Positions 17,608-26,433 of a DNA stretch of 64,000 nucleotides are shown piece after piece; the stretch's first letter is position 1; each line of letters begins with the position of its first letter. Source of the stretch: Deltaproteobacteria bacterium (GTDB lineage Bacteria > Desulfobacterota > Desulfomonilia > UBA1062); contig JAHDQN010000037.1 of assembly GCA_018433775.1 (NCBI GenBank), forward strand, positions 85,671 to 149,670, given 5' to 3'. The position numbers were made by a program, and so were the translations under genes. The notes beneath the pieces are model-generated. The model worked only from the letters and a program-made list of their open reading frames with translations. It was not told where the DNA came from and made no database searches.

Positions 17608-18344
17608 GCTCCATTTACGATGCCCTCAAAAGGATACAGGCGGAAAGGCATACGCGTCTTTTTCCATCCCCCGGCGCCGGGGCGCCCCCCGGGCACGCGA
17701 GACGATGGATGCTCATTACGGCGCTGTCGCTCTGCCTTGTGTGCGTCATCGGGGCCGTCACGGCGGTCATATTCATCGAATGGGGAGACGATCCGCCCGG
17801 CAAGGAACAGGCACATGCCGGAAACCAGGAGGAAGGCGGGAACAGAGACATCCCGGCAACCCGGCCGGACGAACGGAGGTCCGGGTCCAAAGATGATGGC
17901 AAGATGCCGCCGGCAGCGGCGGCGGCGCCCCGGACCGGATCCGCCGTACCGGATGACGTGGAGGATTATATCAGTAAGGGAGAACAGCACTACGAGGCAC
18001 AGGAATACGACAAGGCGCTGGCTGTTTACACACAGGCGATGCGGTTCAACAGAAGGGACCCCCGGCTCTTGAACAATATCGGGATCGTCATGCTTGCCAA
18101 AGGTGAGCCGGAAAAGGCCGTCAACTATTTCCGGCAGGCGAAATCCCTGTCCGGGGGGTCCGTGGAACCCGTGTACAACCTGGCGTGCGCTTATGCGCGG
18201 CTGGGTGACGAAAGCCAGGCCCTTTCATATCTGAAAACCGCGTGCACCATGCATCCGGAGGCCCGGGACTGGGCCGCCCGGGACCCCGACCTGCTGATTC
18301 TGGAAGGTACGGCGGATTTTGATGAAATCGTGGGTGCGCAGTAG
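17604..18344 (+). CDS. TPR membrane protein, candidate GspB-like secretin assembly partner
   Basis: The 246-residue protein starts MSSIYDALKRIQ, which resembles the short cytoplasmic motif at the start of GspB/ExeB proteins. A membrane segment follows (about residues 36-57), then a Pro/Gly-rich linker, then TPR repeats (from about residue 118: EEYDKALAVYTQAM-type helices, then NNIGIVMLAKGEPEKAVNYF). Its ATG overlaps the exeA-like stop by 4 bp, implying coupled translation. The layout suggests a partner of the ExeA-like ATPase in secretin assembly, with TPRs in place of the usual GspB domain. Confidence 0.75.
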   Translation: MSSIYDALKRIQAERHTRLFPSPGAGAPPGHARRWMLITALSLCLVCVIGAVTAVIFIEWGDDPPGKEQAHAGNQEEGGNRDIPATRPDERRSGSKDDGKMPPAAAAAPRTGSAVPDDVEDYISKGEQHYEAQEYDKALAVYTQAMRFNRRDPRLLNNIGIVMLAKGEPEKAVNYFRQAKSLSGGSVEPVYNLACAYARLGDESQALSYLKTACTMHPEARDWAARDPDLLILEGTADFDEIVGAQ

Positions 18345-18363
18345 TAGCACACAAGGGGGAAGA

Positions 18364-20601
18364 ATGAGAACTCGAAACATTCTGGTCATCACCATACTTT
18401 TTCTCATGCTCGGCACTTCCGGGGGGTGGGGAGCGAGGCTGATGCAGGGACAGGTCACCGGGCAGCCCGAGGGAGAGAACAACAGGCCCGGAATTCAGGC
18501 ACCGGCCGCCCCCGTGCCGCAGAAGCCGGCCCCGGTAATCGGAACCGAAAGTGAAGACGCCGGGGAAGCGATTTCGCCGCCGCCTCCTGTGCAGAATCGG
18601 ACCGAGGTGATCCGTCCGGGTAATGCCGGCCGGCCGCCCGCCTCACCGCCTGCGTCCGCGAAGACCGGACCGCAGGGGAATACCGGAACAGCCGGGACAG
18701 GCGAAGCCGCGCAGGACGGCAAACAGTACGTCACCATGGATTTCGACGGCGTGGACATCAAGGTTTTCATCAAGTTCATCGCCGACATTACGGGTAAGAA
18801 CTTCATCCTCGACGACAAGGTCTCCGGCAAGGTCACGGTCATATCGCCCCGCAAGATGTCTCTGGACGAGGCATATCAGGTTTTCTTGAGCGTGCTGGAG
18901 GTAAACGGTTTCGGTACGGTCACCAACGGAGAGGTGACCAAGATCGTCAGGGCCGCCGACGCCATCACCCGGAGCCTTGACACGGTGACGGACTCGCCGA
19001 AGAAGCGTGAGGATATCCTGATCACCCAGATCATCCAGCTCAAGCACGTGGATGCCAATGACATGAAGGCCCTCTTCACCCCGCTCATGACCAGGGGCAG
19101 CTCGCAGCTGCTGGCCTATCCCCAGAGCAACGTGCTCATCATCACGGACACGCGCTCCAATATCAAGAAAATCACCGAGATCCTCGATATCATCGACAAG
19201 TCCGGGTTCGGGGAAGAGTTCCGGATCTTCCCGCTCACCTACGCCTCTGCGGCCGACCTGAGCGCAAAGCTGGGAGACATTCTCTCAGAGGACCGGGCCG
19301 ACCGGGTGCAGCGCATCAGGAGATCCAGGACCCAGACAGCCGTTTCGCAACGGGGTGCTGCAAGGATCATCCCCTACGAGCGGACCAACTCACTCATCGT
19401 GCTGGCGTCTGCTGTGGACATGGCGGAGATCGCGATACTGATCAAGGAGCTCGATATCCCCACCCCCACGGGGAAGGAAGACATCCACGTCTATTACCTG
19501 CAGTACGGCAACGCCGAGGATATGGCCAAGGTGCTGACTGATATGCCTGCGCCGGAAAAAACAACGGCAGCTCCCGCGGAAGGGGCGGCCGGCACCAGAG
19601 GGGGATACGGCTCGTCTCAGGACAAGGATTTCAAAATATCCTACGACACGGAAACCAACTCCCTGATCATCTATGCAGACCCTGACGCCTACCAGAGCAT
19701 TCTGGAGACGATCAAATACCTCGATATCCCGCGCAAACAGGTCTACGTGAAGGCCATGATCATGGAGGTCAACACCAACCATGACTTCAAGGTGGGCGTG
19801 GAGTGGTCGGCGTTTGAAGACTTCACCTATGACGGCGGTGAGCGCACCGGCGGCGTGTTCGGCAGAACCGGGACCAATTTCATCACCAACCTGGGCGATC
19901 TCCCCACGGGCGCGCTGTTCGGCGTGGTCGGGGATGCCATCACGATCAACCGGGGCGGCACCGAGGTCACCTTCCCGAACATGGCCTCGTTCATCAATGC
20001 CATGGCCCAGGACACGGACGTCAACATCCTCTCGACCCCCCAGATCATCACCCTGGACAACAAGGAGGCCGAGATCACGGTGGGCGCCAACGTGCCCTAT
20101 GTCACCCGCGAGGACACGGACACCACGAACATCGACCGGACCATCCGGACCTACGACTACCGGGATGTCGGCGTGATGCTCAGGTTCACCCCGCAGATCA
20201 ACCAGCAGGGCTGGATTCGGCTCGAGCTGTTCCAGGAAAACACCAGCCTGGTGGCTGGGCAGGGCGCGGACGAGTTCGCCCCGACCACGCTGAAGCGATC
20301 GGCAAAGACCACGGTAACGGTCAAGGACGGGGCCACCATGGTCATCGGCGGCCTCATCGGCGACTCCGTGACCTTCGGTGAAACCCGGGTTCCGCTGCTG
20401 GGCAGGATCCCCATCCTGGGCCATCTCTTCAAATCAAGGTCAAAGAAATACGAGAAGACCAACCTCTACATCTTCCTCACCCCCCAGATCATCGACACCG
20501 AGCAGAAGGCCGAGGGTCTCTATCGCGAAAAGTACGGGGAGATAAACAGGGAGAAAGACGCCGGGGAAAAGGGCAAAAAGAATGAAGATCCAAAGCCTTG
20601 A
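18364..20601 (+). CDS. gspD: Type II secretion secretin GspD
   Basis: GspD forms the outer-membrane channel of the type II secretion system. The 745-residue protein has a signal peptide (RNILVITILFLMLG...), an unusually Pro-rich region to about residue 120, N0 (YVTMDFDGVDIKVFIKF), N1-N3 repeats and a C-terminal secretin domain with the VPLLGRIPILGHLFKS motif. The start at 18364 follows GGGGGAAGA; an ATG at 18319 in frame lacks a ribosome site and lies inside the TPR gene. PilQ is less likely because there is no AMIN domain and gspC/gspE flank it. Confidence 0.92.
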   Translation: MRTRNILVITILFLMLGTSGGWGARLMQGQVTGQPEGENNRPGIQAPAAPVPQKPAPVIGTESEDAGEAISPPPPVQNRTEVIRPGNAGRPPASPPASAKTGPQGNTGTAGTGEAAQDGKQYVTMDFDGVDIKVFIKFIADITGKNFILDDKVSGKVTVISPRKMSLDEAYQVFLSVLEVNGFGTVTNGEVTKIVRAADAITRSLDTVTDSPKKREDILITQIIQLKHVDANDMKALFTPLMTRGSSQLLAYPQSNVLIITDTRSNIKKITEILDIIDKSGFGEEFRIFPLTYASAADLSAKLGDILSEDRADRVQRIRRSRTQTAVSQRGAARIIPYERTNSLIVLASAVDMAEIAILIKELDIPTPTGKEDIHVYYLQYGNAEDMAKVLTDMPAPEKTTAAPAEGAAGTRGGYGSSQDKDFKISYDTETNSLIIYADPDAYQSILETIKYLDIPRKQVYVKAMIMEVNTNHDFKVGVEWSAFEDFTYDGGERTGGVFGRTGTNFITNLGDLPTGALFGVVGDAITINRGGTEVTFPNMASFINAMAQDTDVNILSTPQIITLDNKEAEITVGANVPYVTREDTDTTNIDRTIRTYDYRDVGVMLRFTPQINQQGWIRLELFQENTSLVAGQGADEFAPTTLKRSAKTTVTVKDGATMVIGGLIGDSVTFGETRVPLLGRIPILGHLFKSRSKKYEKTNLYIFLTPQIIDTEQKAEGLYREKYGEINREKDAGEKGKKNEDPKP

Positions 20602-22279
20602 GCAGGTTCTCGTCGAGATGCAGCTCGTCGATGACTCCGGTCTGGACAAGGCCAAGAGCGTGCAGAGGGAAAAGGCCCTGCCGCTCCACGACGCCCTGCT
20701 CTCGGCCGGGGTCTTAAGCGACCACGACCTCCTGCAGGCGCTTGCCCGGCTCTGGAATATCCCGCTCATGAACAAGATCGAAGAGATCGAGGTGGACCCT
20801 TCCATCGTGGACGTGCTTCCCATCACCTTCCTGCGAAAGTACACCATGGTGCCGGTCAAGCTCCATGCAGACATGATGGAAGTGGCCGTGAACGATCCGA
20901 CCGACCAGGAGCCCCTGTTCGACATCGCCAAGATCCTCAACATCCGTGAGATCACCCGGGTGCTGGCGCCCAAGCAGGAGATTCTCCAGGCCATCAACCG
21001 CCTCGTGGAGATGAAGGAGGAAAACGCCGAAGACATCATGGAGGATATCGAGGACGAGGACGACGAGATCCTCAAGGACCTCGAGAGCATCCAGGACATC
21101 ACCGTGATGGAGACCGAGGCGCCCATCATCCGGATGGTCAACCGGGTCATGGTCCAGGCCTTTCGCGAGCGGGCGTCGGATATTCACGTGGAGCCCTACC
21201 AGACCGACGTCAAGGTGCGCTACCGCATCGACGGCATTCTCCACGACGTGCTCACGCTGCCCAAGCGGGTGCACTCGGCCGTGGTTTCCCGCATCAAGGT
21301 CATGGCCTCGCTGAACATCGCCGAGAAGCGGTTGCCCCAGGACGGCAGAATCGGCATCAAGCTGGGCGACCACTCGGTCGACCTGCGAATCTCGACCGTT
21401 CCGACCGTCAACGGCGAGCGGGTGGTCATGCGTATCCTCGACAAATCGAGCGTGCTCTACGGCCTGGAGGAGCTCGGGTTCTATCCGGACGACCTGGAGA
21501 GGATCGAGCGGCTCATCAAGCAGGAGCACGGCATCATCCTGGTCACCGGGCCGACCGGTTCCGGAAAGACCACCAGCCTCTACTCCATGCTGAGCCGTAT
21601 CAACTCGCCTGACAAGAACATCCTCACCATTGAAGACCCGATCGAGTACCAGCTCAAGGGCATCGGACAGATCCCGGTGAACACCAAGGTGGGCCTCACC
21701 TTCGCCTCGGGCCTGCGCTCCATCGTGAGGCAGGACCCGGACGTGATCCTCGTGGGAGAGATCCGGGACCTGGAGACCGCGGAGATCGCCATCCAGGCGG
21801 CCCTGACCGGCCATCTCGTCTTCTCCACCCTGCACACCAACGACTCCGCCAGCGCGGTGACCAGGCTCATCGACATGGGCATCGAGCCCTTCCTCGTGAC
21901 CTCGTCCGTCAACGCGATCCTCGCCCAGAGGCTCGTCCGCAAGATCTGCCCGGCGTGCAAGCAGGAGTATTTCCCTGAAGACGAGAGCCTGCTTGAGATC
22001 GGCCTTTCCAAGCAAATGCTCGACAAGGAGGGCTACCTCCATCGCGGGGCTGGCTGCAGCGAGTGCATCGGCACGGGGTACAAGGGCAGGACCGGCATTT
22101 ACGAGATTCTGTTCATGAGCGACGCCATCAGGGGCACCGTGCTCAAGTCATCCGACTCCAACGTCATCAAGCAGGTGGCCGTGGGTGAGGGGCTCCACAC
22201 CCTGAGGCAGGACGGGGCCCGGAAGGTCGAGGACGGCATGACCACGATCGAGGAAGTGCTCAGGGTGACGCAGCAGTAA
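20582..22279 (+). CDS. gspE: Type II secretion ATPase GspE
   Basis: The 565-residue hexameric ATPase powers the type II pseudopilus. It has the N-terminal GspE/PilB domain, Walker A GPTGSGKTTSLYS near residue 323, the Asp box TIEDPIEY, Walker B ILVGEIRDLETAEIA, the His box and a C-terminal zinc tetracysteine (CPAC near residue 457 and CSEC about 35 residues later). It overlaps gspD by 20 bp and radA by 1 bp. The usual next genes, gspF to gspM, are not here and must lie elsewhere if the system works. Confidence 0.93.
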   Translation: MKIQSLEQVLVEMQLVDDSGLDKAKSVQREKALPLHDALLSAGVLSDHDLLQALARLWNIPLMNKIEEIEVDPSIVDVLPITFLRKYTMVPVKLHADMMEVAVNDPTDQEPLFDIAKILNIREITRVLAPKQEILQAINRLVEMKEENAEDIMEDIEDEDDEILKDLESIQDITVMETEAPIIRMVNRVMVQAFRERASDIHVEPYQTDVKVRYRIDGILHDVLTLPKRVHSAVVSRIKVMASLNIAEKRLPQDGRIGIKLGDHSVDLRISTVPTVNGERVVMRILDKSSVLYGLEELGFYPDDLERIERLIKQEHGIILVTGPTGSGKTTSLYSMLSRINSPDKNILTIEDPIEYQLKGIGQIPVNTKVGLTFASGLRSIVRQDPDVILVGEIRDLETAEIAIQAALTGHLVFSTLHTNDSASAVTRLIDMGIEPFLVTSSVNAILAQRLVRKICPACKQEYFPEDESLLEIGLSKQMLDKEGYLHRGAGCSECIGTGYKGRTGIYEILFMSDAIRGTVLKSSDSNVIKQVAVGEGLHTLRQDGARKVEDGMTTIEEVLRVTQQ

Positions 22280-23637
22280 TGGCGAAGCAGAGACGGATCT
22301 ATCGCTGCTCTTCCTGCGGACAGGTTCATTCCCAGTGGATGGGGAAGTGCAGCCAGTGCAGCGAGTGGAACACCCTGGTCGAGGACGTCGTCCAGGAGAC
22401 CAGGGCGGTTCGGGCGGTCAAGCCCGGAAACAACGAGCCCATCCCGCTCGGAGCGGTCGCCTCGTCTCCCTTCATGCGCAAGAAGTGCGGCATGACCGAA
22501 CTCGACCGCGTGCTGGGCGGCGGGATCGTGGAAGGGTCCCTGGTGCTGATCGGGGGCGATCCGGGGATAGGAAAATCCACCATCATGCTCCAGATGGCCA
22601 ACAGCCTCGCCGTCTCTGGGATGCGCATCCTCTACGTGAGCGGGGAGGAGTCCGCGATCCAGCTCAAGCTCAGAAGCGACCGGCTGGGAATCGTCTCTGA
22701 CGACATTCTCGTCTATCCCGAGGTGGTGCTCGAGGAGATCCGGCGGCAGATCGCGGCGTTGGGGCCTGATATCGTGATCATCGACTCCATCCAGTCGGTG
22801 TTCTCCTCGCAGATCGACGCCCCGCCGGGCAGCGTGTCGCAGATACGCGAGGGCGCCGGCATGTTCATGGAGATCGCCAAGGGAATGAACACCGTGGTCT
22901 TCGTGGTGGGACACGTCACCAAGGAAGGCTGGATCGCGGGGCCCAAGATGCTCGAGCACATGGTGGACACGGTGCTGTATTTCGAAGGCGATGCCTCCGG
23001 TGTCTACCGGATCTTGAGGGCCGTGAAGAACCGGTTCGGCACCTCCGGAGAGATCGGCGTGTTCGAGATGAAATCGACCGGGCTCGTCGAGGTGAGCGAC
23101 CCGTCGTCGATCTTTATCAACGGGCTCGGAGGCGACGTGCCGGGCAGCGCGGTCATGGCAACGGTTGAGGGGAGCAGGGCGTTCGTGGTGGAGGTGCAGT
23201 CGCTGGTGAGCAGGACGAGCTTCAGCATGCCCAAGCGCATCTCCATCGGCTCCGATCAGTCGCGGCTGTCGGTCCTGCTCGCAGTCCTGGAAAAGCGGGC
23301 GGGCGTGGTGCTCTCCCACTCGGACGTGGTCGTCAACATTGCCGGCGGCATGCGGGTGGCCGAGCCCGCCGTAGATCTGGCGGTCGTCATGGCCATCGCG
23401 TCGAGTGCACTGGACAAACCTCTTCAAAGGGGAACGGTCTGTGTGGGCGAGATCGGCCTGGGCGGGGAGCTCAGACCGGTGAACCACATGGAGTTCCGGC
23501 TCCGCGAGGCCCTTAGAACCGGGTTCACCCGCGCGCTCATTCCCGCTTCCAACAGCGGATCTTTGAGCTCCGTGAACGGGATGGACCTCGTCCCCATCGC
23601 GCACGTCGGGGATGCTCTCCGGACGTTTTCCCGATAA
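22279..23637 (+). CDS. radA: DNA repair/recombination protein RadA (Sms)
   Basis: RadA is a RecA/DnaB-like helicase that processes recombination intermediates. The 452-residue protein has a zinc finger (C10, C13, C24, C27), Walker A GGDPGIGKST near residue 93, the RadA-specific KNRFG motif and a C-terminal Lon-protease-like domain. Its ATG overlaps the gspE stop (TAATG). This places it in the secretion operon by transcription, although no functional tie is known. Confidence 0.95.
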   Translation: MAKQRRIYRCSSCGQVHSQWMGKCSQCSEWNTLVEDVVQETRAVRAVKPGNNEPIPLGAVASSPFMRKKCGMTELDRVLGGGIVEGSLVLIGGDPGIGKSTIMLQMANSLAVSGMRILYVSGEESAIQLKLRSDRLGIVSDDILVYPEVVLEEIRRQIAALGPDIVIIDSIQSVFSSQIDAPPGSVSQIREGAGMFMEIAKGMNTVVFVVGHVTKEGWIAGPKMLEHMVDTVLYFEGDASGVYRILRAVKNRFGTSGEIGVFEMKSTGLVEVSDPSSIFINGLGGDVPGSAVMATVEGSRAFVVEVQSLVSRTSFSMPKRISIGSDQSRLSVLLAVLEKRAGVVLSHSDVVVNIAGGMRVAEPAVDLAVVMAIASSALDKPLQRGTVCVGEIGLGGELRPVNHMEFRLREALRTGFTRALIPASNSGSLSSVNGMDLVPIAHVGDALRTFSR

Positions 23638-23755
23638 CTCCCCTCTCCGGTCCCCGTCCGTCTCATTAATGAAGAATTTTCGTGTATTGAGCGGGTCTGT
23701 GCCCTTGCTTCCCCGTTCCGGCGTGTTATCTATATATTAAAGACAAAAAGGGGAA

Positions 23756-24121
23756 ATGACGATAGCCTGGAGTATGAGAAAATATAATGTTTATACCTTT
23801 CTACCCGGCATCGGACGATATGAGATCATCAAAGAGAACCCGCACCAGACCGGTGTGTCTCATGAGGACTACTGGAGTGAATGCTTCACCTGGCAGGACC
23901 TGAAAAAGGTCGTGCCCTACTTCCGGTCCCAGGGGTGGAAGGTATCGGTCGAGCCGCTCTCCGAAGAGGAGGCTTCAGACAAAATACACATATTTTCATT
24001 CACTTATGGGATAAACCATGATTTCAGAATCCTGAACATATCGGGAATGCGTGTAATCATGGCGCGGGACTTCGGCATCCACAGAACCATAAAAGAATCA
24101 TATAATCCAATAGGCTATTGA
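23756..24121 (+). CDS. Hypothetical protein
   Basis: The 121-residue protein is rich in aromatic and charged residues and has no membrane segment or known motif. A ribosome site AAAAAGGGG lies very close to the ATG at 23756; an in-frame ATG at 23774 (MRKYNVYTF) is an alternative start. The pattern of alternating hydrophobic residues suggests a small alpha/beta fold. The function is unknown. It sits between radA and the IHF/HU gene, with a promoter for the latter just after its stop. Confidence 0.65.
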   Translation: MTIAWSMRKYNVYTFLPGIGRYEIIKENPHQTGVSHEDYWSECFTWQDLKKVVPYFRSQGWKVSVEPLSEEEASDKIHIFSFTYGINHDFRILNISGMRVIMARDFGIHRTIKESYNPIGY

Positions 24122-24146
24122 CTTCTTCCTGTTAAGCGATTAATAA
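24118..24146 (+). promoter_or_regulatory. Candidate promoter of the IHF/HU gene
   Basis: TTGACT (24118-24123), a 17-bp spacer and TAATAA (24141-24146) lie about 45 bp before the start codon, in an AT-rich stretch. TATAGT or TTATAC slightly downstream could act as alternative -10 elements. Confidence 0.4.
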
Positions 24147-24191
24147 ATTTATATAGTTATACGAATTCCAGGCACATGAAAGGAGGAAAGT

Positions 24192-24491
24192 ATGGCCACG
24201 TTAACCAAGAGCGGAATTATTGATGAAATCGTACTCAACACAGGACTTTCCCGGAAAGAAGCCAGTGACGGAGTCGAGACCTTCATCGAGATCATAAAAG
24301 AAACCCTGGAAAAGAAGGAGCCCGTGAGTATCTCCGGTTTCGGCAAGTGGAAGGTCAGAGAAAAGACCGCACGCCGGGGGCGCAACCCCAAGACAGCGGA
24401 GGAGATCGTGATCTCCCCCAGGACCGTTGTCACCTTTTCCCTTTCAAATGTGCTGAGGTCGAAGCTCTCAGGCAAGGAAGAGGAGCAGTAA
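24192..24491 (+). CDS. Integration host factor/HU-family DNA-binding protein
   Basis: The 99-residue nucleoid protein has the HU/IHF fold: MATLTKSGIIDEIV start, the GFGKWKVREK strand, the beta-arm with RRGRNPKT containing the intercalating-proline region and a basic C-terminal helix. The RNPKT arm and spacing are closer to IHF alpha than to HU. IHF bends DNA at specific sites. A strong AAAGGAGGAAAG ribosome site precedes the ATG. It appears monocistronic. Confidence 0.9.
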   Translation: MATLTKSGIIDEIVLNTGLSRKEASDGVETFIEIIKETLEKKEPVSISGFGKWKVREKTARRGRNPKTAEEIVISPRTVVTFSLSNVLRSKLSGKEEEQ

Positions 24492-24914
24492 TCAAACACC
24501 ATATCCCCCCGGAAGTCTGAAGAACACCGCAGAGTGCCGTTCGCCGTTTGGACGGAGTCAATTCATATCTTTGCTGTCTCAATCCTCCTTCGCGTTCGAT
24601 TCTCAAGGGCGCGAAGGATGGATCTATTCTCTTTTAACACCTGTTACAGGAAGGGGTCCAAGACTTCCCCTTAAGGCCCATACCATTGATCGGGGGCTTC
24701 ACGTCATGGGCGTCTCCGTCGTGTCAACCGGCAGAAGCGGTCCAAAAGGGGAAACAGGGGGCGGGGCTGAAGAGGTACAGAGAATAGATCTCCGGAGAAC
24801 ACCGGCTTCCCTCCAAAGGGCGGCGGCATTCTCCGGATTCATTTAAAAAGATGACACTTCGGTTAAGACAGCCGAGAACACTGTCGAGGTCTCGTGAATT
24901 TTCTGTCTCGTACC
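24492..24914. other. Gap without a recognised gene
   Basis: About 420 bp after the IHF gene hold no frame with a family resemblance. A 91-codon plus-strand frame (24571-24846) is Gly/Ser/Arg-rich and lacks a ribosome site, so it is not called. No RNA gene motif (tmRNA, RNase P, SRP) was recognised. Confidence 0.5.
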
Positions 24915-25088
24915 TTATTCACCGGATTCTATGGCATCCGTCGGGCAAGCATCGGCACATGCCCCACAATCCGTGCAGAGCTCAGGGTCGATGGAATACT
25001 TGTCATCACCCTCACTGATGGCTTCCACAGGGCACTCGTCGATGCACGATCCACAGCAAATACATTCATCAGTAATGATATATGCCAT
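24915..25088 (-). CDS. 2[4Fe-4S] ferredoxin
   Basis: A 57-residue clostridial-type ferredoxin starts at the ATG at 25088 with AAGGAG seven bases upstream. Two cluster motifs are complete: C9-x2-C12-x2-C15-x3-C19-P and C38-x2-C41-x2-C44-x3-C48-P. An extra cysteine at position 11 adjoins the first motif. Such ferredoxins carry low-potential electrons between oxidoreductases in anaerobes. It appears to be a single-gene unit; its partner is not evident in the window. Confidence 0.93.
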   Translation of the reverse strand: MAYIITDECICCGSCIDECPVEAISEGDDKYSIDPELCTDCGACADACPTDAIESGE

Positions 25089-25371
25089 TGTTGCTCTCCT
25101 TTCTTGCTATCCTGCAAGGGTGGTATAAAAATTAGCCATAAATGGCAAGTCTTTTTTTGTTTTTTTTCAGTGGGTGTGATATCGTTTCACCAGCCGTCCG
25201 GTGCCCTTAAAAATCGCCTTATCGTGCCGCCTTGCCGGGGGGATAACGAAAGCCCGGACCTTGTTCCCTGCAAGCTGCTTCTCATGTTGATGTGTTTGCA
25301 GGGCTTCCGGCATGAAGGAGCGGCTTTTTTAAAGGAACAGCGGCAAGACAGGCGACACCCATGGAGACAAG

Positions 25372-25836
25372 ATGGATCCATTTCTGGAAAGTATGAAAAC
25401 ACGTCCGTATTTCTTCGATCACGGCATCAGGTTCGAGTGCCAGCGATGCGGAGCATGCTGCACGGGAGAGCCCGGAGTGGTCTATGTGAACGACCGGGAG
25501 ATCACCGAAATCTCCGGCTTCATGGAGATCCCCCGCCAGGTGTTCATGGAAAGGTGCCTGTATCGCCTGAAAACGAGTTATGCCATCAGGGAAGCCGATG
25601 ACGGCAGATGCATATTCTTCGAAAACGGCTGCGCCATCTACCCTGTCCGGCCCCTGCAGTGCCGGACCTTTCCGTTCTGGTTCCAGAACATGCGCTCTCT
25701 CTATGCATGGAAGGGAGTGGCTGCGGTCTGCCCCGGGATCGGCAAAGGCCACCTGTATTCGAAAGAGGCGATCCTGGAATGCATCGGCGCGAGTTACCCC
25801 ATCTACGAGATTCTCGTGGAAGAGGTGCTCCGGTGA
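25372..25836 (+). CDS. YkgJ-family cysteine-cluster protein
   Basis: The 154-residue protein has FECQRCGACCTGEPG near residue 23, then CAIYPVRPLQCRTFPFW and a late cysteine in AVCPGIG. This is the Zn/Fe-chelating YkgJ (UPF0153) pattern, CxxCGxCC followed by YxxRPxxCRxFP. The family is thought to bind an Fe-S cluster or zinc; its biochemical job is not established. The next gene starts 4 bp after its stop, so the two are cotranscribed. Confidence 0.88.
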   Translation: MDPFLESMKTRPYFFDHGIRFECQRCGACCTGEPGVVYVNDREITEISGFMEIPRQVFMERCLYRLKTSYAIREADDGRCIFFENGCAIYPVRPLQCRTFPFWFQNMRSLYAWKGVAAVCPGIGKGHLYSKEAILECIGASYPIYEILVEEVLR

Positions 25837-25840
25837 CGAT

Positions 25841-26170
25841 ATGCCCGAAGACCTGCCCGTTTTGTGGATCCGGCGTGCACCGGTGAAGAACAGAGGGAAA
25901 ATCGGCCCGTCCTCGTCCGTCCCCGGCTCCGGAGGGCGGGACATGCACCGGAGGGACGGAATCTCGCCTGACCCCGACAGCCGCACACAGGGTCAGGAGG
26001 GTGTGCGGGATGATCGCGGCGGCCAATGGGCACTCTGGCGGCAGGACGACAACGGGCTGAAGTTTCTCGTATGCATCCGGAAGACCAGACTGGAGGCCGA
26101 GGAAGAGCAGAAGGCCTTTGAAGGGCACCACCACAAACAGCTCTATTTTGTGGAGCCCTTTGTGCGGTGA
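25841..26170 (+). CDS. Small conserved hypothetical protein
   Basis: The 109-residue protein begins at ATG 25841, 4 bp after the YkgJ-like stop. The first half is basic and low in complexity. The second half reads like a compact domain: GQWALWRQDDNGLKFLV, then an acidic helix, then HKQLYFVEPFVR. This W-x-x-WRQDDNG...HKQ-YxVE pattern occurs in short bacterial proteins of unknown function. It is followed by a good intrinsic terminator at 26245, which ends this unit. Confidence 0.6.
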   Translation: MPEDLPVLWIRRAPVKNRGKIGPSSSVPGSGGRDMHRRDGISPDPDSRTQGQEGVRDDRGGQWALWRQDDNGLKFLVCIRKTRLEAEEEQKAFEGHHHKQLYFVEPFVR

Positions 26171-26244
26171 TGCGCCCGGGAAATCCGGGACGGCCTTTCG
26201 AGGTTGTTCCCGGGTCGTTGCATGCTGCCCCCGGACCGGTCTTG

Positions 26245-26265
26245 AACGGGAGGGCCCGTTTTTAC
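26245..26265 (+). terminator. Intrinsic terminator
   Basis: AACGGG-AGGG-CCCGTT forms a perfect 6-bp stem with a 4-nt loop (26245-26260), and the transcript ends in a run of five Ts that begins within the stem. It lies 75 bp after the small hypothetical gene and before the acyl-CoA synthetase gene. The remaining gap (26171-26433) shows nothing else clear. Confidence 0.6.
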
Positions 26266-26433
26266 GTTCAGCGGCACGAGAGCGGGAGAAGAAGCGGCCG
26301 GTTCAGGGGCATGCCCGGCGTCAGAGGGGCTTTTTTATATTGACGATCTTGATCCCTTTTCCACCCTTGGGAATAATTATCTGCGTCCTTATTATTGATG
26401 ATAGTATCTCTACCCAGTGTCCAAGGGGGTGCC

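Noticed and set aside
18364..20601. PilQ (type IV pilus secretin) as an alternative to GspD
   Set aside because: N0-N3 layout and flanking gspC, exeA-like and gspE genes fit type II secretion; no pil genes are adjacent.
24571..24846. A 91-codon frame after the IHF gene
   Set aside because: No ribosome site, no family resemblance and low-information composition.
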